Below are positions 23,395 through 38,416 of a DNA stretch of 64,000 nucleotides, in pieces (the first letter of the stretch is position 1; each line of letters opens with the position of its first letter). Under the pieces are notes generated by a model, which saw nothing but the letters and a program-made list of their open reading frames with translations, had not been told where the DNA came from and ran no database searches. The DNA comes from Vesta saturnalis. Its lineage: Eukaryota > Arthropoda > Insecta > Coleoptera > Lampyridae. Location: the NCBI GenBank assembly GCA_036346205.1, contig JARFJB010001985.1:157501-221500 (forward strand). The letters run 5' to 3'. Made by a program: the position numbers and the translations under genes.

Positions 23395-23975
23395 TAAGTA
23401 CGCACACGTACACGCTCGCACACCCACACGCACACCTACACTCACAAGCACATGTACAAGCACACTCACACGCACGCGCACACGTACATGCACATGTACA
23501 CGCACACGCACACGCACACGCACACGCACACGCACACGCACACGCACACGCACACACACACAGACACGCACACGCACACGCACACGCACACGCACACGCA
23601 CACGCACACGCACACGCACACGCACACGCACACGCACACGACACGCACAGACAGACACACGACACGACACGTACACAACGCACAAAACATGCACACGCAC
23701 ATACGAACATACGCACATACGCACATACGCACATACGCACACGCACACGCACACGCGCACGCACAACCACACGCACACGCACACGCACGCGCACGCACGC
23801 CACGCACAGCACACGCACACGCACACGCACACGCACACGCACGCACACGCACACGCACACGCACACGCACACCACAGCACACGCACACGCACACACACGC
23901 ACACGCACACGCACACGCACACGCACACGCACACTCACACGTACACGCAGACGCACACGCACACGCACACTATCT
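23395..23975. repeat. (CACACG)n hexamer-based array with variants
   Basis: About 580 bp of CACACG units with interspersed ACATACG, CACGCA, CAGACA and GACACG variants. Longest pure runs are ~23500-23640 and ~23815-23875. All six frames stay open for most of the tract because the unit contains no stop on either strand; the long His/Thr and Val/Cys frames are therefore not genes. The purine/pyrimidine alternation is favourable to Z-DNA. Confidence 0.97.
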
Positions 23976-26636
<2,661 letters not shown>

Positions 26637-27080
26637 TATATACAGCGTGCGGCGTTAGTGCGTCGAAATACGATACATCCGTTATTAAAGGAGACATGAA
26701 AAAAAGTTGTCTACAAAAATCATAGGCAACTTCAAACTTCACGTTATAAAATTATTTTCGTATTTACAGGGTGTTACATATTACCAGGGTGAAGCAAACA
26801 TATATATTATTTCAAATTTAGATTAAGCTGATCTCCTCCATACTTCCAATATAGGGTTTCATTACGTTATACAGGGTGTATCAAAAGTTATGATCAATTG
26901 TACACGAAAACCATTCTCACTTCAGCGTCTTGTATACCCTAGACAGAACAACCTAACAATAATTTTTCCAGGCATAACTTTTTGACATTAGTACAGTGTT
27001 ACGAGAAAGTGATATTTCTTTATTATTGCACCAATTATTTTGTCAATTTTTTCAAATGATTCACCCTGTATTTTATTTTA
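26637..27080. mobile_element. Non-coding CAGGGTGT-ended element fragments
   Basis: TACAGGGTGT occurs at ~26765 and ~26872 facing right, and CACCCTGTA at ~27060 facing left. The 26872-27068 pair would delimit a ~190 bp non-autonomous element; 26765-27068 a ~300 bp one. Internal sequence is AT-rich and non-coding. Confidence 0.45.
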
Positions 27081-29104
27081 AAAAGTTCTTTCATTTTTAT
27101 TAAGCACTGCCTATAGCTAAAATCGTTAATTTCTGAGATATATTCAATTTAATAACAGAAAGAGATTTTTAAAAAATATCTATTATAACAAGTTAGCCGT
27201 GATTAATTTTATACGAATTTTGTCTTAATAACCGATGCTTTATTAATTTTGTATAATAATTTGTCACGCTTTTATTTGTTGTATAAGTACATGCAGTAAA
27301 AGATTTACTCGAGCTGCGTATCTGTGTATCTATGGACTTGTGAATCTGTGTATCTGCCTGTGGTATCGTAGCTTCCACACGGAGTAAATGATTTTGGTTT
27401 AGTTTTTTTTTTGTTTGAAACTTGAATTGATCAAATGTGATTAGCTATGATTCAAGAAAATCTGTTCAGCCGTTTAATGATCATCACGCTCGTTTCTAGT
27501 TGATAGAACGGTTTTTAACTGTGATCCGAGAAAATTATTTTACTGTTTAGAGGTTTTTTTTTTGTGTCGGGGGTTATTAATTTTTTAATTTTATGTTATT
27601 ACACTAAAAACATCGCAAAAAGTGTTGATTTTTTGAAAGATCATAAAACATTTTGAACTCACTGGGGCAGTTTAATTAAAGCAACTTTAATTAAATTTAA
27701 TTCTATAGTTGGCTTTATACGTTTCTCAAAATGCAATATTAATAGCAGGCTGATGTTTATGTTTTAATTTTTCAACTTTGGCAAAATTGTTTACATCTTT
27801 AACAATTTTAATAGATGTTACTACTGTCGAAGATAACTGTAAGTGTTATCGAAACGTTTAGATTCTATAATTTAAAATACACCATTAAAAAACTCAAAAA
27901 AGATAAGTATTTTTCATGTAAGGTAATGGTGAAAGTTTATATTTTCATATTTCAGTCCTTTATGGAGAGGAAACGTATTGTTCTATCAGACAATTTAAAA
28001 CATTAAGGAAACGTAAAGCACAATTATTATTGTAACTCACTTTTTTATTACGATGCCGAGACCAAAAAATTATACCAAAGTTTATCTATATTAACAAAAA
28101 TTTTAATAACAAACAAGCTAATAATATTTACAGAAGAACTGAAAATGCTCTTCTGTGTAATCAAAATACATATTGTTGGTAGCACGCTACGAAAATTTGA
28201 TGAATACATTGAAAATATTCCGATTAAAATTGTTGTCGCGATAGCAAAAGTTAATTACTAAAAGTTATTATATAATAATTGTTATTGAGAATGGTTGGTT
28301 TCTTTGTTTTTGTAAGAAATTTATGTAGGGTTTTAACTAAGGGCGGCCCCCAAGCAGATGTTTAAGTTGCAGGTGGAGGCTAAACTGCCTTTATCGAAGG
28401 GCAAGACAAATCACTAAATATGTTTATAAAAGCGTTTTGAAAATAAAAATGTCAGTATTATACAAAAAAATTACACCGCGGTCAAAGCATAAGTTGTTCA
28501 AGGATTGAAATGTGATATTTGAAATACAGGATTTCTACGGTTGATTGCACATGTTAATTAGAAATAATGTTTCTTTGTATAATTAAAGTCAAAAGCGTTC
28601 ACACGAAATATTTTTATTGCTTTTGTTAGTTGATATAGAAAATAGGGGGTGATGGAATAAAAACGGTTTTGTTGTGCTCAGAGGGGGAGTCTGATTAGAA
28701 TTTTCAAAGCGTGCGGGAGTAGATTTGAGATCGATTCGGTGTTTGTTTAATTAGATCTTCTTTTCGTTGTTTTGTGTTAATCGATAAATCCGAGTATTTA
28801 AACATTTGTGCTGGTGAAAGCTTAAAAGGATAACCTACATTGATAATGTAAGTAAAAGAAAAGATTTTACGGTTTGTGAAATTACACAGAAAAGGTCATT
28901 CTACCTACTCATTTAAATTGTTCAAGCCAAACTGAGACCCGGACCTGCAAAACTGTTGTGTTTATTGGAATTACGCAAGCATAGCGAAGCGCTCTCTTTC
29001 TCTCTTTATGTGTTCTATTTTGTGTATTGATAATTACAACCTGTATTTATAATGATAAAACCACAAAGATCATAGGTATAAAGTCAGAAGCTGACCCTAA
29101 TGAT

Positions 29105-29106
<2 letters not shown>
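27081..29106. other. Non-coding stretch with dispersed repeat and hairpin module
   Basis: ~27725-27800 repeats the 112-280 segment at the start of the window. At 27824-27862 (GAAGATAACTGTAAGTGTTA then TCGAAACGTTTAGA) a 6 bp hairpin is followed by GAAAC, as near 15440. No gene recognised in the remainder. Confidence 0.45.

Positions 29107-29187
<81 letters not shown>
29107..29187. repeat. (TA)n microsatellite
   Basis: About 40 TA units following CTAATGATCAA. Confidence 0.98.
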
Positions 29188-29192
<5 letters not shown>

Positions 29193-29529
29193 CAAATGTC
29201 CCTCTTGTTACCGTTATATGCCTATATGTCTATATTTTTGTGTTTTGTTTTATGCCTAAGAGGAATTGAGAGCGTTATTATCTTGCATTTGTAATAATAC
29301 GTACTAATCATGTGGGTGCATCGGTGTTGCAGGACTTTATGTCAGAGGTTATACTTTGAATGGTTTTTCTGTGTAATCCATTATATCATTCATTGTTACT
29401 GTACATGTGTATCATTTGTTGTGCTCGTATCCACAAATTTGTATGTGTAACGTACTTGCCCTCTTTCATTTGTGTCTACTTAAATAATCTGTAACCTGTT
29501 TAATTTTCTCTTGTTATTTTTTTTATGTA

Positions 29530-30390
29530 GGTTGAATTTGTAATATGTATTACTAGAGTGCTTAATGTATTTTGTTGTTAATAACCGTCCTGATTGGTTA
29601 AACAAAAGGGCCACAGGATCGGGATTACACTTTTCCTTTTCTTTTTTTTTTAGATTGATTGACGATCTTTTATTGTGGATACGATCACACTGTTTATATT
29701 TATTGCCTTTATGCGTAGTTAGTGAAATTGCCTCGCATTTTATTTTGGTGATATTTAAATGTTGTAAAGTACGCCTTTTTAACTTGATTTAACGATGTCC
29801 TTTGTTTTTTTGTGTTCTGTTTATGTCCGGTTGCCCCACACCCTGTATAATGCTTTATATGTAATTATTTAACTAAAAGCAGACAGGAATTGGTTCCAAA
29901 AGGGATCCCCTGTTTGTTATTTATTACTTGTTTATTTTTGCTTTAATTTGAATACCATTTATAGACCTGATTTTATGTTTATTTGTGACTAAACGTCGTT
30001 TTAGGCAATGTGATAGATTTTGTACGCCTTTAATACCGATAGAGTAGTGTTGATACATATTTAACCCTTTGATTGCTTTGATTACTTGTGTTATCTGATC
30101 TTTGTTTTTCTTTGTGTGATTATTATCGGAATAAAGGGAGTTTTCTTGGTGATTCTTTTTCTCCCGATGTAAATAGGATGACGAGCGAATCACCAGGTAG
30201 CGCCACTCGTTCATCTCAATTACAGTTTTGTTTCATTTAATTACCTGCCACCTTATGCAACAAATTAACCTTATCCGACCCTATCTCCTGCACGTTACAC
30301 AACGTAGGTTATTTGCCACTAGACGATCACTCTTTTTTTTTATCAGGTTAGAATTTTGCGAGTTCTAGATCAGATTTGTAAATCAACTCT
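29530..30390 (-). repeat. Unrecognised repeat family, copy 1 (minus)
   Basis: Read on the minus strand from ~30390, it carries AATCTGATC, then GATCGTCTAGTGGC, GCAGGTAATTAAATGAAAC, GATGAACGAGTGGCG, GGGTTAAATATG and GTGGCCCTTTTGTTTAACCA. The same blocks in the same order are at 36105-36770 on the plus strand with substitutions and indels. No long frame is convincing. It could be an LTR or the end of a large element. Confidence 0.7.
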
Positions 30391-30589
30391 GATTATTTAA
30401 TCACGGCCAGTAAGAGAGATTTAAGCTATTAATTGGAGTAAGCCTAACATTAGCCGACGTAGCATCATTCTCAGTGACATCAATTTAAGCAATTAATAAT
30501 AGCATCTTATCAGTCAAATTAAGATGCATCCTTTAGCTATTGTTTTGTTTCTTGAATTTGCATTAGTGCGAACAAGTACAAATTACACG

Positions 30590-32605
30590 TTTTCAAGATA
30601 GGGTACGTCTGGGTTACGACAATATTACTAGGAAGTCATTGGATAACACCGATAGAAATCTTTTATATTTACATTTAGAATCTCATGTCAACGTCAAAAA
30701 GAACAGTTTAATAAACTATGCAAATAACAAAATAATAGAACATCTATTGATTACAAAAAAAAGTTATAAACTTTTCTGATAATGTTGTTTCAGATTGAAC
30801 CGTTTTCTAAAGTAGGAAATTTTGCGATAACACCAAGAGTGAAGATATAATTTTCAATATCGAAAACTCCATTAAATCATTACCTTTTGATGCTGCTAAT
30901 GAAAGATATAACACCGTTAACATATTACGTAAAGCAAAACCTCCCAAGAGCAACTTATCCTTTCGTCAACGACGTGCTTTACTTGATCTTAAATCCAATG
31001 AAAGTATAATAAAATTAAAATCAGATAAAGGTAATGCAACTGTTATATTAAATATGAACGATTACAACGTTAAAATAGAACAATTTTTGGAACCAGAGAC
31101 TTATCGCGAAATACCGAAAGATACTACAAAAAAAAAATTTCTTTTAAAAACTAAAGAACTGATTAAATTATCATCTATCCCTGAAGAAATAAAAAAGAAA
31201 CTAACTGACTCAGAAGCTATTTCACCAAAACTATATGGTTTACCAAAAATTCATAAACCTAATATTCCTTTAAAGCTAATTGTTAGTGCAATTGGTTCTC
31301 CTACATATAGTCTTGCAAAACATCTTACATTTTTATTACAACCTCTTATAGGAAAAACGCCCCATTACATTAAAGATTCTGCCGCCTTAGTTGAAAAAAT
31401 GCATAGCTTCAATACTGAAGAGGGTAATACAATGGTCAGTTTTGATGTTGTTTCACTTTTTACAAAAGTGCCTCTGAAAGAAACTATTGAATACATTGAT
31501 CATCTTTTTCCAAAGGACATGACCATTCTTTTTCAGCACTGTCTTGCTACAACTTATTTTTAGTGGAATAGTAAATTTTGTGAACAGATTAATGGTGTAG
31601 CAATGGGTAGTCCCGTTAGTCCTGTTATAGCTAATTTTTACATGGAAAAATTTGAAACATTAGCGTTACAAAATACACCTGAAAAACCTTAAGTTTGGTA
31701 TAGATATGTAGATGACGCATTTGTTGTTTGGAGACATGGAGAAGAGACACTGCATGGGTTTTTGGTATTTATAAATGGCATACATCCTAGTATTCAGTTT
31801 ACCATGGAAAAAGAAACTAATAGAAGTTTACCATTTCTTGACATATTAATATCTAAAAATAATAATTCACTATCTTCTAAGGTTTACAGAAAGTCGACAC
31901 ACACTGATAGATAGCTTCATAAATTATCCAACCACCATCCACGTCAAAAAATTAGTGTAATTAAATCTTTAGTAGATTGAGCAAAACGAATTTATGACCC
32001 TGAATTTTTGTGGGATGAATATAAATATTTAACAAAATCCTTACAAGATAATGGATATTCACACTTACAGATATTAATAATGTTATTACACCTTCTACAT
32101 GTAACCTTAAAGGAAAATCAGTTTTTAATGTTGGTACTGATTTTCTTCCTTTTATAGCCAATGTTACAGATAGAACTGAAAAAATCCTGTTTAAATATGG
32201 CATTAGGAATATTTTTAAACCTGCAAGAAAAATTAAAGAGCATCTAAGATCACCTAAAGATGTGTCAAACTCATTATCATCTTCCGGTGTACAAGTTATC
32301 TTGTTCATGTGGAAAAGTATACATTGGAACCTTTGATACAAGACGTAAAGAACATATGAGATTTTGTAGATTAGGTCAACCAGAGAAGTCTGCGGTGGCT
32401 GACATGCCCTAAATAATCTAAATCATAGCATCCAATTTGACAATATGGAAATATTGTCAAGACAAACTCATTATTATGTTCGTTTACAACGTGAAGCTAT
32501 TGAAATATATAAACACCCTAATAATTTTAATAGACAAGAAGAAAATCTCCGTTTAAATAGGTTTTGGCATCTTATAATTAAAAAAGAGCATAATGATACG
32601 CCTTG
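30590..32605 (+). mobile_element. Penelope-like retroelement with RT and GIY-YIG domains
   Basis: Encodes a single degraded polyprotein. N-terminal motifs: RKSLDNTDRNLLYLHLESHV and LSFRQRRALLDLKSNESI, then IKLKSDKGNATVILNMNDY. The RT is intact for 170 codons from 31054, including LYGLPKIHKPNIPLKLIVSA and TMVSFDVVSLFTKVP. After a stop at 31561 come INGVAMGSPVSPVIANFYME and YRYVDDAFVVW, the catalytic YVDD. A GIY-YIG endonuclease closes it (GKVYIGTFDTRRKEHMRFC, ~32310), followed by RLQREAIEIYKHPNNFNRQE near the C terminus. Stops occur at 31561, ~31690 and ~31911, with shifts near 31980 and 32250. Penelope elements integrate by this RT/endonuclease pair. Ends are not defined; a hairpin (TGTTAAATTA/TAATTTAACA) lies at ~32690-32723. 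Confidence 0.93.
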
Positions 32606-34778
32606 ATTTTAATTTGTTTTCAACTTTTGGTATGTCTAGGTTTTTTGCTGTGTTTTTCCTAGACCTTGAAGCAAATGCGTTACCAATTATATGTTAAATT
32701 ACCACAGCACTATAATTTAACATAACTAGTTGAAATTACGATTAAAATTAAAATTAAAAAATACAAAAAAAGTTCTGCATTATGCTTTTCATTGTTAATA
32801 ACACTTGCACTTATTGACAAAGATATCTCTTTGCTAGATTTAACTGGATTATCTTATTTGACATCAGGTGCAATTGAAGTGGCCGATTATATTCGGAAGG
32901 ATGATATTTTCGGATAAGTTCTTATACGTGTAAATGGTTTATATTCTGATTTTATACAGATCATACATAATTGTTCATGATAGTTATCACAGACAGGTGG
33001 CGATTTTTGATCTTTATGGTTGAGTAGGATTACACTACCTCTGTCCATTAAGAATCACTGAGACACGCCGATTGATACACATGTATATTTCGGACTATCC
33101 TAATGAGGTTTTCGTCTGGTAACTGCTTGTAATTGCCAGATTCAACCATCTGCAGAGAGTTAAACACTATTTAAAGATCATTTACCAAACCCTTTGAGAA
33201 AGCTTTTTATGCGGTAAGAATTGGTAACGTGACGATGAACTCGACTTGTCATAGCAGTCATTAATGCACTTTATTTGACTAACTTTTCCACACATATCTC
33301 CACAATCATACATTCAAATAATTAAATGAGACACAGAAAGGTTACCTCTACTTTGCCTCAATTCCAACCAAATAAATATTTACTTTGATATTTCCTAGAA
33401 ACTTTAATATAAAAACTCCCGGTTTTATCACAAACATCCGTTTCGAAGCTGTTCCACTAAAGTCTCTGGCATTGGAATAAAACATTTAAATTCAAAGTGG
33501 CACATGAAACAAAAACTCGAATTTGTTAAATAAGTAACGAACAACAATTATAAAGTTCAAATTTTATTTAATTTTATCGAGTGACGGTTTTTCATGGCTT
33601 CAGTTTATTTCAAGAGATTTTAACAAATATAGAACATTTAATTAATTTTAGACAATTCTGTTTTAATCTCAAATACTCTAAAGGGAATTCTCAAGTAATC
33701 ACATATAGGTATATTACACATTCCATATGAGTTTTGTTTAGTTTATCTTGTCAATTGTTATTATGAAATGTATATCTTATACAATATAATTTAGAGCAAA
33801 TAATCTTAATGCAATTAAGAACCCCCTTTTGCAGAAGACCACTTGAGTTATAGGTCAGATTTTTTTCCTTTGTGAGAAACTACAATATATACAACGCATA
33901 CTCGTAATAAAAGCAATCACAGGCGGAACTTCCCTAAAGGACTAGTTTGGCGCAATATTAAATCGATATATTGTTTAGAACAAGCAATGCTGCAATACTG
34001 CAGTAATATGATTTAAATGTGATAATTAGTAACTTCGTAGATGGGCGCATTCCATATTTATACATAATCTGTAAATATGCAGCAATGCACTAATTAGATG
34101 GTAAACCATGATTCCGCAGTTTGGGGCGTCGCAAACTTTTTTATTTCATTATCGAACAAGTCTATGTGTTTATACTTTTAGTTAAATATTTTTTGTGTTA
34201 ATACATTTAGGGCGGCTTGCTTAATATATTAACAGAAAGTTTGTATAAACGTGTAGGAAAATCGTACAGTAAAAGTGTTAATGCTCTAGTAATGTGAAAG
34301 TATAATTGTATTTCCGGAAAAAAGACGATTTGCTTAAGTGTTTAAATCTCTTCCATTCACTCTCAAAGTGAGTATTGTTTGAAGGAGGGTAGGAAAAGGC
34401 TTTCACTTATCGTAAATTTGTGATTTTAAAAATATAGGATTTCATACTATTGTCTTTACTCTTAATTTTTTAAACAGTCTTTCTCATATGCTTTATTTTT
34501 TCACTTTTTTACTTGTATTCTTATCCCAGTGAAACCAACACCTATATCTATAAATCATGAAACAGTCATCTTAGCAGGGCCGGACTACTTTTATTATTTA
34601 CTTTCATTCACACTATACCATTTCTCAATAAAACAAACTAACATTAATATATAAAGTTTAATTATAAAACAAACAGAAGGTTTTTTTAAAACAAATATGC
34701 CATATTTTAACCAAAAAGGCCACTTGTCATTAAAACACGTTTTTAAAAATCTGATTTGTACTTAAGGCATGTATTGTA
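32606..34778. other. Non-coding stretch, nothing recognised
   Basis: 2.2 kb of AT-rich DNA with no gene, tRNA or clear transposon remnant apart from the hairpin just after the Penelope-like element. Confidence 0.45.
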
Positions 34779-35279
34779 CAGGGTGTGGCGCGAAGAGTTT
34801 TGATTAAAAGTAATGGCGGATACAGTTATGTTAAAATTTGAAATTACAAAGCAGTAGGTTTTGGATGACGCTGAGTTCAAATATAATATTGTCCTGAATG
34901 TGACACTTCCGGTTATACCGGAAGTAGACGTCAACTTTGTTATTTTAAATGGAATCTAATATGTTTTATTTTATTTTCGAATTCTACATGAAATTCTAGA
35001 TAAAATTTGTGCACAATATCCTATACCAAAAATGAAGTATTTTCGAGATATTTCGATTTCTTTAAAAATTTTGAAAAAATCTAAGTCCACATTGAATAAC
35101 GGTATCTCCATTAATAACGAAGCTAGTGATGTGAAATTGTAATCAATAAACAACAAGCGCTTGCTCTTAATTACATATATCCATCTCATTCATATTTCAT
35201 ACAGGGTGTTTTAAACTTAGCCGCCAACATGCACAACTTAAATCATTTATGAGTTGCTTACCTTAAATAGAACACCCTG
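34779..35279. mobile_element. CAGGGTGT-ended non-autonomous elements
   Basis: TA|CAGGGTGT faces right at 34779 and again at 35202, and ACACCCTG|TA closes at 35279. The inner pair 35202-35279 is only 78 bp with 9 bp inverted ends CAGGGTGTT; the outer pair gives 501 bp. No coding sequence. The tips match those of the composite mariner at 8735-13091. Confidence 0.6.
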
Positions 35280-35287
35280 TATTTTAT

Positions 35288-35985
35288 TACATTTTCCGCT
35301 GTATTTCTTTAAGCTAATTCGTTTGGTATCAGTATTCCCTATACCTAAATCCAACCACTTTTGAGATATTTCATTATCTTAGTTAAAACATAACAACACT
35401 TAATTATTTCAACATTAGTAAAGGGTAGGCCATGATTTCCATTATTTAAGGTGATATTTTGTTATTTTTTCATAAGTTATTAATTCTGAAAAGTAACCAA
35501 TAGCCTGAAAGGACTATTAATTGTGGATATCATTAAAAACATTGACTAGGTATTTTGTATTAATTTAATTAGATAACTTACAAACAAAAATAACTAAATG
35601 TAATATTAAACAAATAAAGTTTTATAATAAGTGTTCAAAATTAGCACCATCTACTTCTAAACATTTATGAATCCTTTTCATTAAGTTATGTCTTGTAATT
35701 CTGGAAATATGGTCGGGTGTTAGAGAATTAAAAGCAAGTAAGACTCTCTGCATCATATATTCCTTTGTCGTACCATTTTCCGCTGTATTTTTTTAAGCCA
35801 ATTCGTTTGGTATCACTATTTCCTATAACTAAATCCAACCACTTTTGAGATATTTCATTATCTTAGTTAAAACATAACAACACTTAATTATTTAAGGAAG
35901 ATATGATGCAGAGAGTCTTACTTGCTTTTAATTCTCTAACACCCGACCATATTTCCAGAATTACAAGACATAACATAATCAAAGG
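35288..35985. repeat. Direct plus inverted duplication around a mariner tail
   Basis: ~35288-35405 (ATTTTCCGCTGTATTTCTTT through AACAACACTTAATTATTT) is repeated directly at ~35772-35895. In addition 35672-35758 is complementary to 35901-35985 (ATGATGCAGAGAGTCTTACT and onward). The result is a fold-back with a direct repeat of its outer side. Confidence 0.88.
35632..35760 (-). pseudogene. Mariner-family transposase C-terminal fragment
   Basis: The minus strand reads MMQRVLLAFNSLTPDHISRI, then TRHNLMKRIHKCLEVDGANF followed by EH, the usual C terminus of DUF4817/DD41D-type transposases (...RxxxCIxxxGxxFEHLL). The same peptide start is encoded again on the plus strand at 35901-35985 within the inverted duplication. 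Confidence 0.75.
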
Positions 35986-36104
35986 ATGACTTACTGACAA
36001 TAATGTTACTATTACTCAAATTAATTGCCTGTCTTACTTTGACTATCCTGGCAATAATTAAAACATTAGAATTTATTCATAAGTCTGATATTTAATTACT
36101 CACA

Positions 36105-36770
36105 AACCTCAAATCTGATCAATCGAAGTGGTCGTCTAGTGGTAGCTAGGTTGTGCTATCTGAATAAGGTAGGCTGGATTAGGTAAGTGTTGCATCATGA
36201 GGGGCAGGTAAAAAAATGAAACTACTGAAATTAAAATCAACGAGCTTTGGGCAACGGTGGTTCAGCTCGTTAATATACTATTGTGGGAAAGAACCACCAA
36301 TAAAACCCACTTTATTCATAAATAAGGTATTGCACAAGTACTTTATTAAATCAAATAACACACAAAAGAAAACAACGAAAAGGTTAAATATATAACAAAA
36401 CACCATTAAATCAGGTTAAAGTGCACACAGAATTATAACAGATTTAAGAGAAAAATGACTAAAAAGCAGTTTAGTTACACCAAAAGAGAATAAAAAAAAA
36501 CACATGTAGTTACACGCACAATTGGGTCATAAATAATAAAAATAAAATTAATAATAAAAATCGTAATATGTGGTCCTTTAAAACCAATCATGCCGGTCTT
36601 TAAGTAAATAAGCACATAAAACAATAAAGCAAATTACGGTACATATAAAATACAACAACAGTAAAATTGCACAAGTGATAAGGACAAAAGAAAACAGACA
36701 AGGAATTTACACTTACCCAATTGTTTAGTGACCACCAAAGCACAAAATACATAAGTCAAACTGACACAAA
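36105..36770 (+). repeat. Unrecognised repeat family, copy 2 (plus)
   Basis: Homologous to the reverse complement of 29530-30390: GTCGTCTAGTGGTAGCTAGG, GGGGCAGGTAAAAAAATGAA, AAAGGTTAAATATATAAC and GTGGTCCTTTAAAACCAATC occur in the same order. The strand is markedly A-rich and T-poor. Confidence 0.7.
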
Positions 36771-36807
36771 AAAACTCATTAAAAAAGCCTTACAAGGGTA
36801 AGTTATA

Positions 36808-36821
36808 AATAATAATAAAGA

Positions 36822-36854
<33 letters not shown>

Positions 36855-36886
36855 TTTGAAATGTTTGAAATGTTTGAAATGTTTGT
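36808..36886. repeat. (TAA)n tract and 9 bp repeats, 3' tail of LINE
   Basis: (TAA/AAT)n at ~36808-36853 followed by about 3.5 copies of ATGTTTGAA. It sits at the 3' end of the minus-strand LINE that begins at 36887, where such LINEs end in simple-repeat tails. Confidence 0.9.
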
Positions 36887-38416
36887 CAAAAGTATACATG
36901 TTTTAGGTTCGACCAAGTTACAGAACTTATCGGTCGGGTCCAAATCGTAGGTACTAAGCATTCAATTGTTCGTTTGCCGTATTTATTGAAATAAAAGGTA
37001 CTGCATATGTTGTTCGTCTAGTTTGATAATTATGTTCTAATCGAATTTTATATTGATCATCGTCACGGTAAGTAATTGCGTTCAGATAGGTGTAAAATCC
37101 TTTTGGTGTTAGGGTCTTTGTTTTGTGTAAAATGGTTTTGATGTCTAGATGCTGATTTCCTTTGATTAATTTGAGTAACCGTATTTGTAAAGATTCCAGC
37201 CTTTTAGTGTGTACTGCATCGGCACATCCCTATATTCGTACTGCGTATCTAATGGTAGACTCAATCATGGCTTTATACACGATTTCCATAGTTTTGTTGT
37301 TGGCAAATTTACTTAGTAAGTAAAAACAACCAGATAATCATTTTAGTTTCAAGTGTACGTATTCAATATGTCTGTCATAAAGTAACTTTGAGTCAATCGT
37401 AACTCCAAGGTATGTACTCTTTCTAGTTTAACGCAGTTGCAGCTGGACAAGTTTTGAACTGTGAGACAACTGAAGTTATGCATGATGATATTAACTTTGC
37501 TAATTTTATCCATGTGTGATGTGGAAAAAGCCATAATTTTAGTTTTCTCCGCGTTGGTATATAGATTATGGGTGTACATCCATCTGCAGACGTTATCAAG
37601 TTCGTCTTGTATCCGGCGTTCACAAATTTGAATGTTTCGGTGCGAATACAATAATATACCGTCGTCAGCATACAAGTAAAGTTGTGTTTGATTAACTTGT
37701 TTAAATATTTCATTAATGTACACCAGGAACATGATGGGGCCCAAATTACTCCCCTGTGGTACACCATATTTGATGGTCCTTAGGGTACCCTTATTAAGCA
37801 TTGGTGTCATTGAACTTATAATTTTCTCGTTTATATTTTTAGATTTCTTCTTCGTTATTATGTGGTTAATTTCATTCCAAATAGCCTTCGAATCACGTGC
37901 TTTGTCAATGAATCTTTTTTGGAGGTATTGATTTTTTGCATATTTTATTACATGATTGAGATTATTCCTGAATTGTTTATAATTGTTATGAAAGTTGATA
38001 TTGTTGGGCGTGGATTTCCATTTTTTAAACAGTTTGTCTCGTTCTGCCATTTTTCTGCATAACGACTCAGTTATCCAACCCTTTCCTATGCTTATTTTTT
38101 GACGATTGTTAAATGTGGTCGTGACTTTACATTCGTTGTATAATTTGTTAATAGTTTTGGTAACGTTGTTAGCGAATTTATTTGAGTTTTCATTTACTAA
38201 TTTAGTCCAGTTGGTGTCATTTATTCTAGATTTTAATTTTCCCTCGTTATACTTGTTTTTGGTAATATTAGTAGTGCAACTTGCCATGTTAACAATGTCT
38301 CCTGATATATTAATACATATGGGGTAGTGATCGGAAATTTTCAGATGAATGACCGATGATTTTATTGTTTTAAAATTACTTCGTATAAATATGTGATCTA
38401 TTAGTGATCTTTTCAA
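36887..38416 (-). pseudogene. LINE 1: reverse transcriptase with an internal deletion
   Basis: The open frame 37349-38416 begins in the last part of the endonuclease (SLIDHIFIRSN, then HLKISDHYPICINI), continues through a basic linker (LCRKMAERDKLFKKWKSTPN, IKYAKNQYLQKRFIDK), and reaches INEKIISSM, then jumps directly to TPMLNKGTLRTIKYGVPQGS, NLGPIMFLVYINEI and LYLYADDGILLYS. The fingers/early palm motifs that normally come between the linker and GVPQGS are absent, so roughly 130-170 residues have been deleted in frame. Past 37349 the C-terminal thumb continues in broken frames (NNKTMEIVYKAMIEST, KRLESLQIRLLKLIKGNQHL). Jockey/CR1-like. Confidence 0.9.

Noticed and set aside
29924..30214. 96-codon minus-strand frame inside the unrecognised repeat.
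   Set aside because: The homologous copy at 36105-36770 does not keep the frame, so it is probably not coding.
31961..32341. 126-codon minus-strand frame.
   Set aside because: Antisense shadow of the Penelope-like GIY-YIG region, which is clearly coded on the plus strand.
36105..36180. tRNA-like start GTCGTCTAGTGGTAGC resembling tRNA-Glu/Asp A box.
   Set aside because: No B box at proper distance and no cloverleaf could be drawn.
37716..38327. Several plus-strand frames over LINE 1.
   Set aside because: Shadows of the minus-strand endonuclease/RT.
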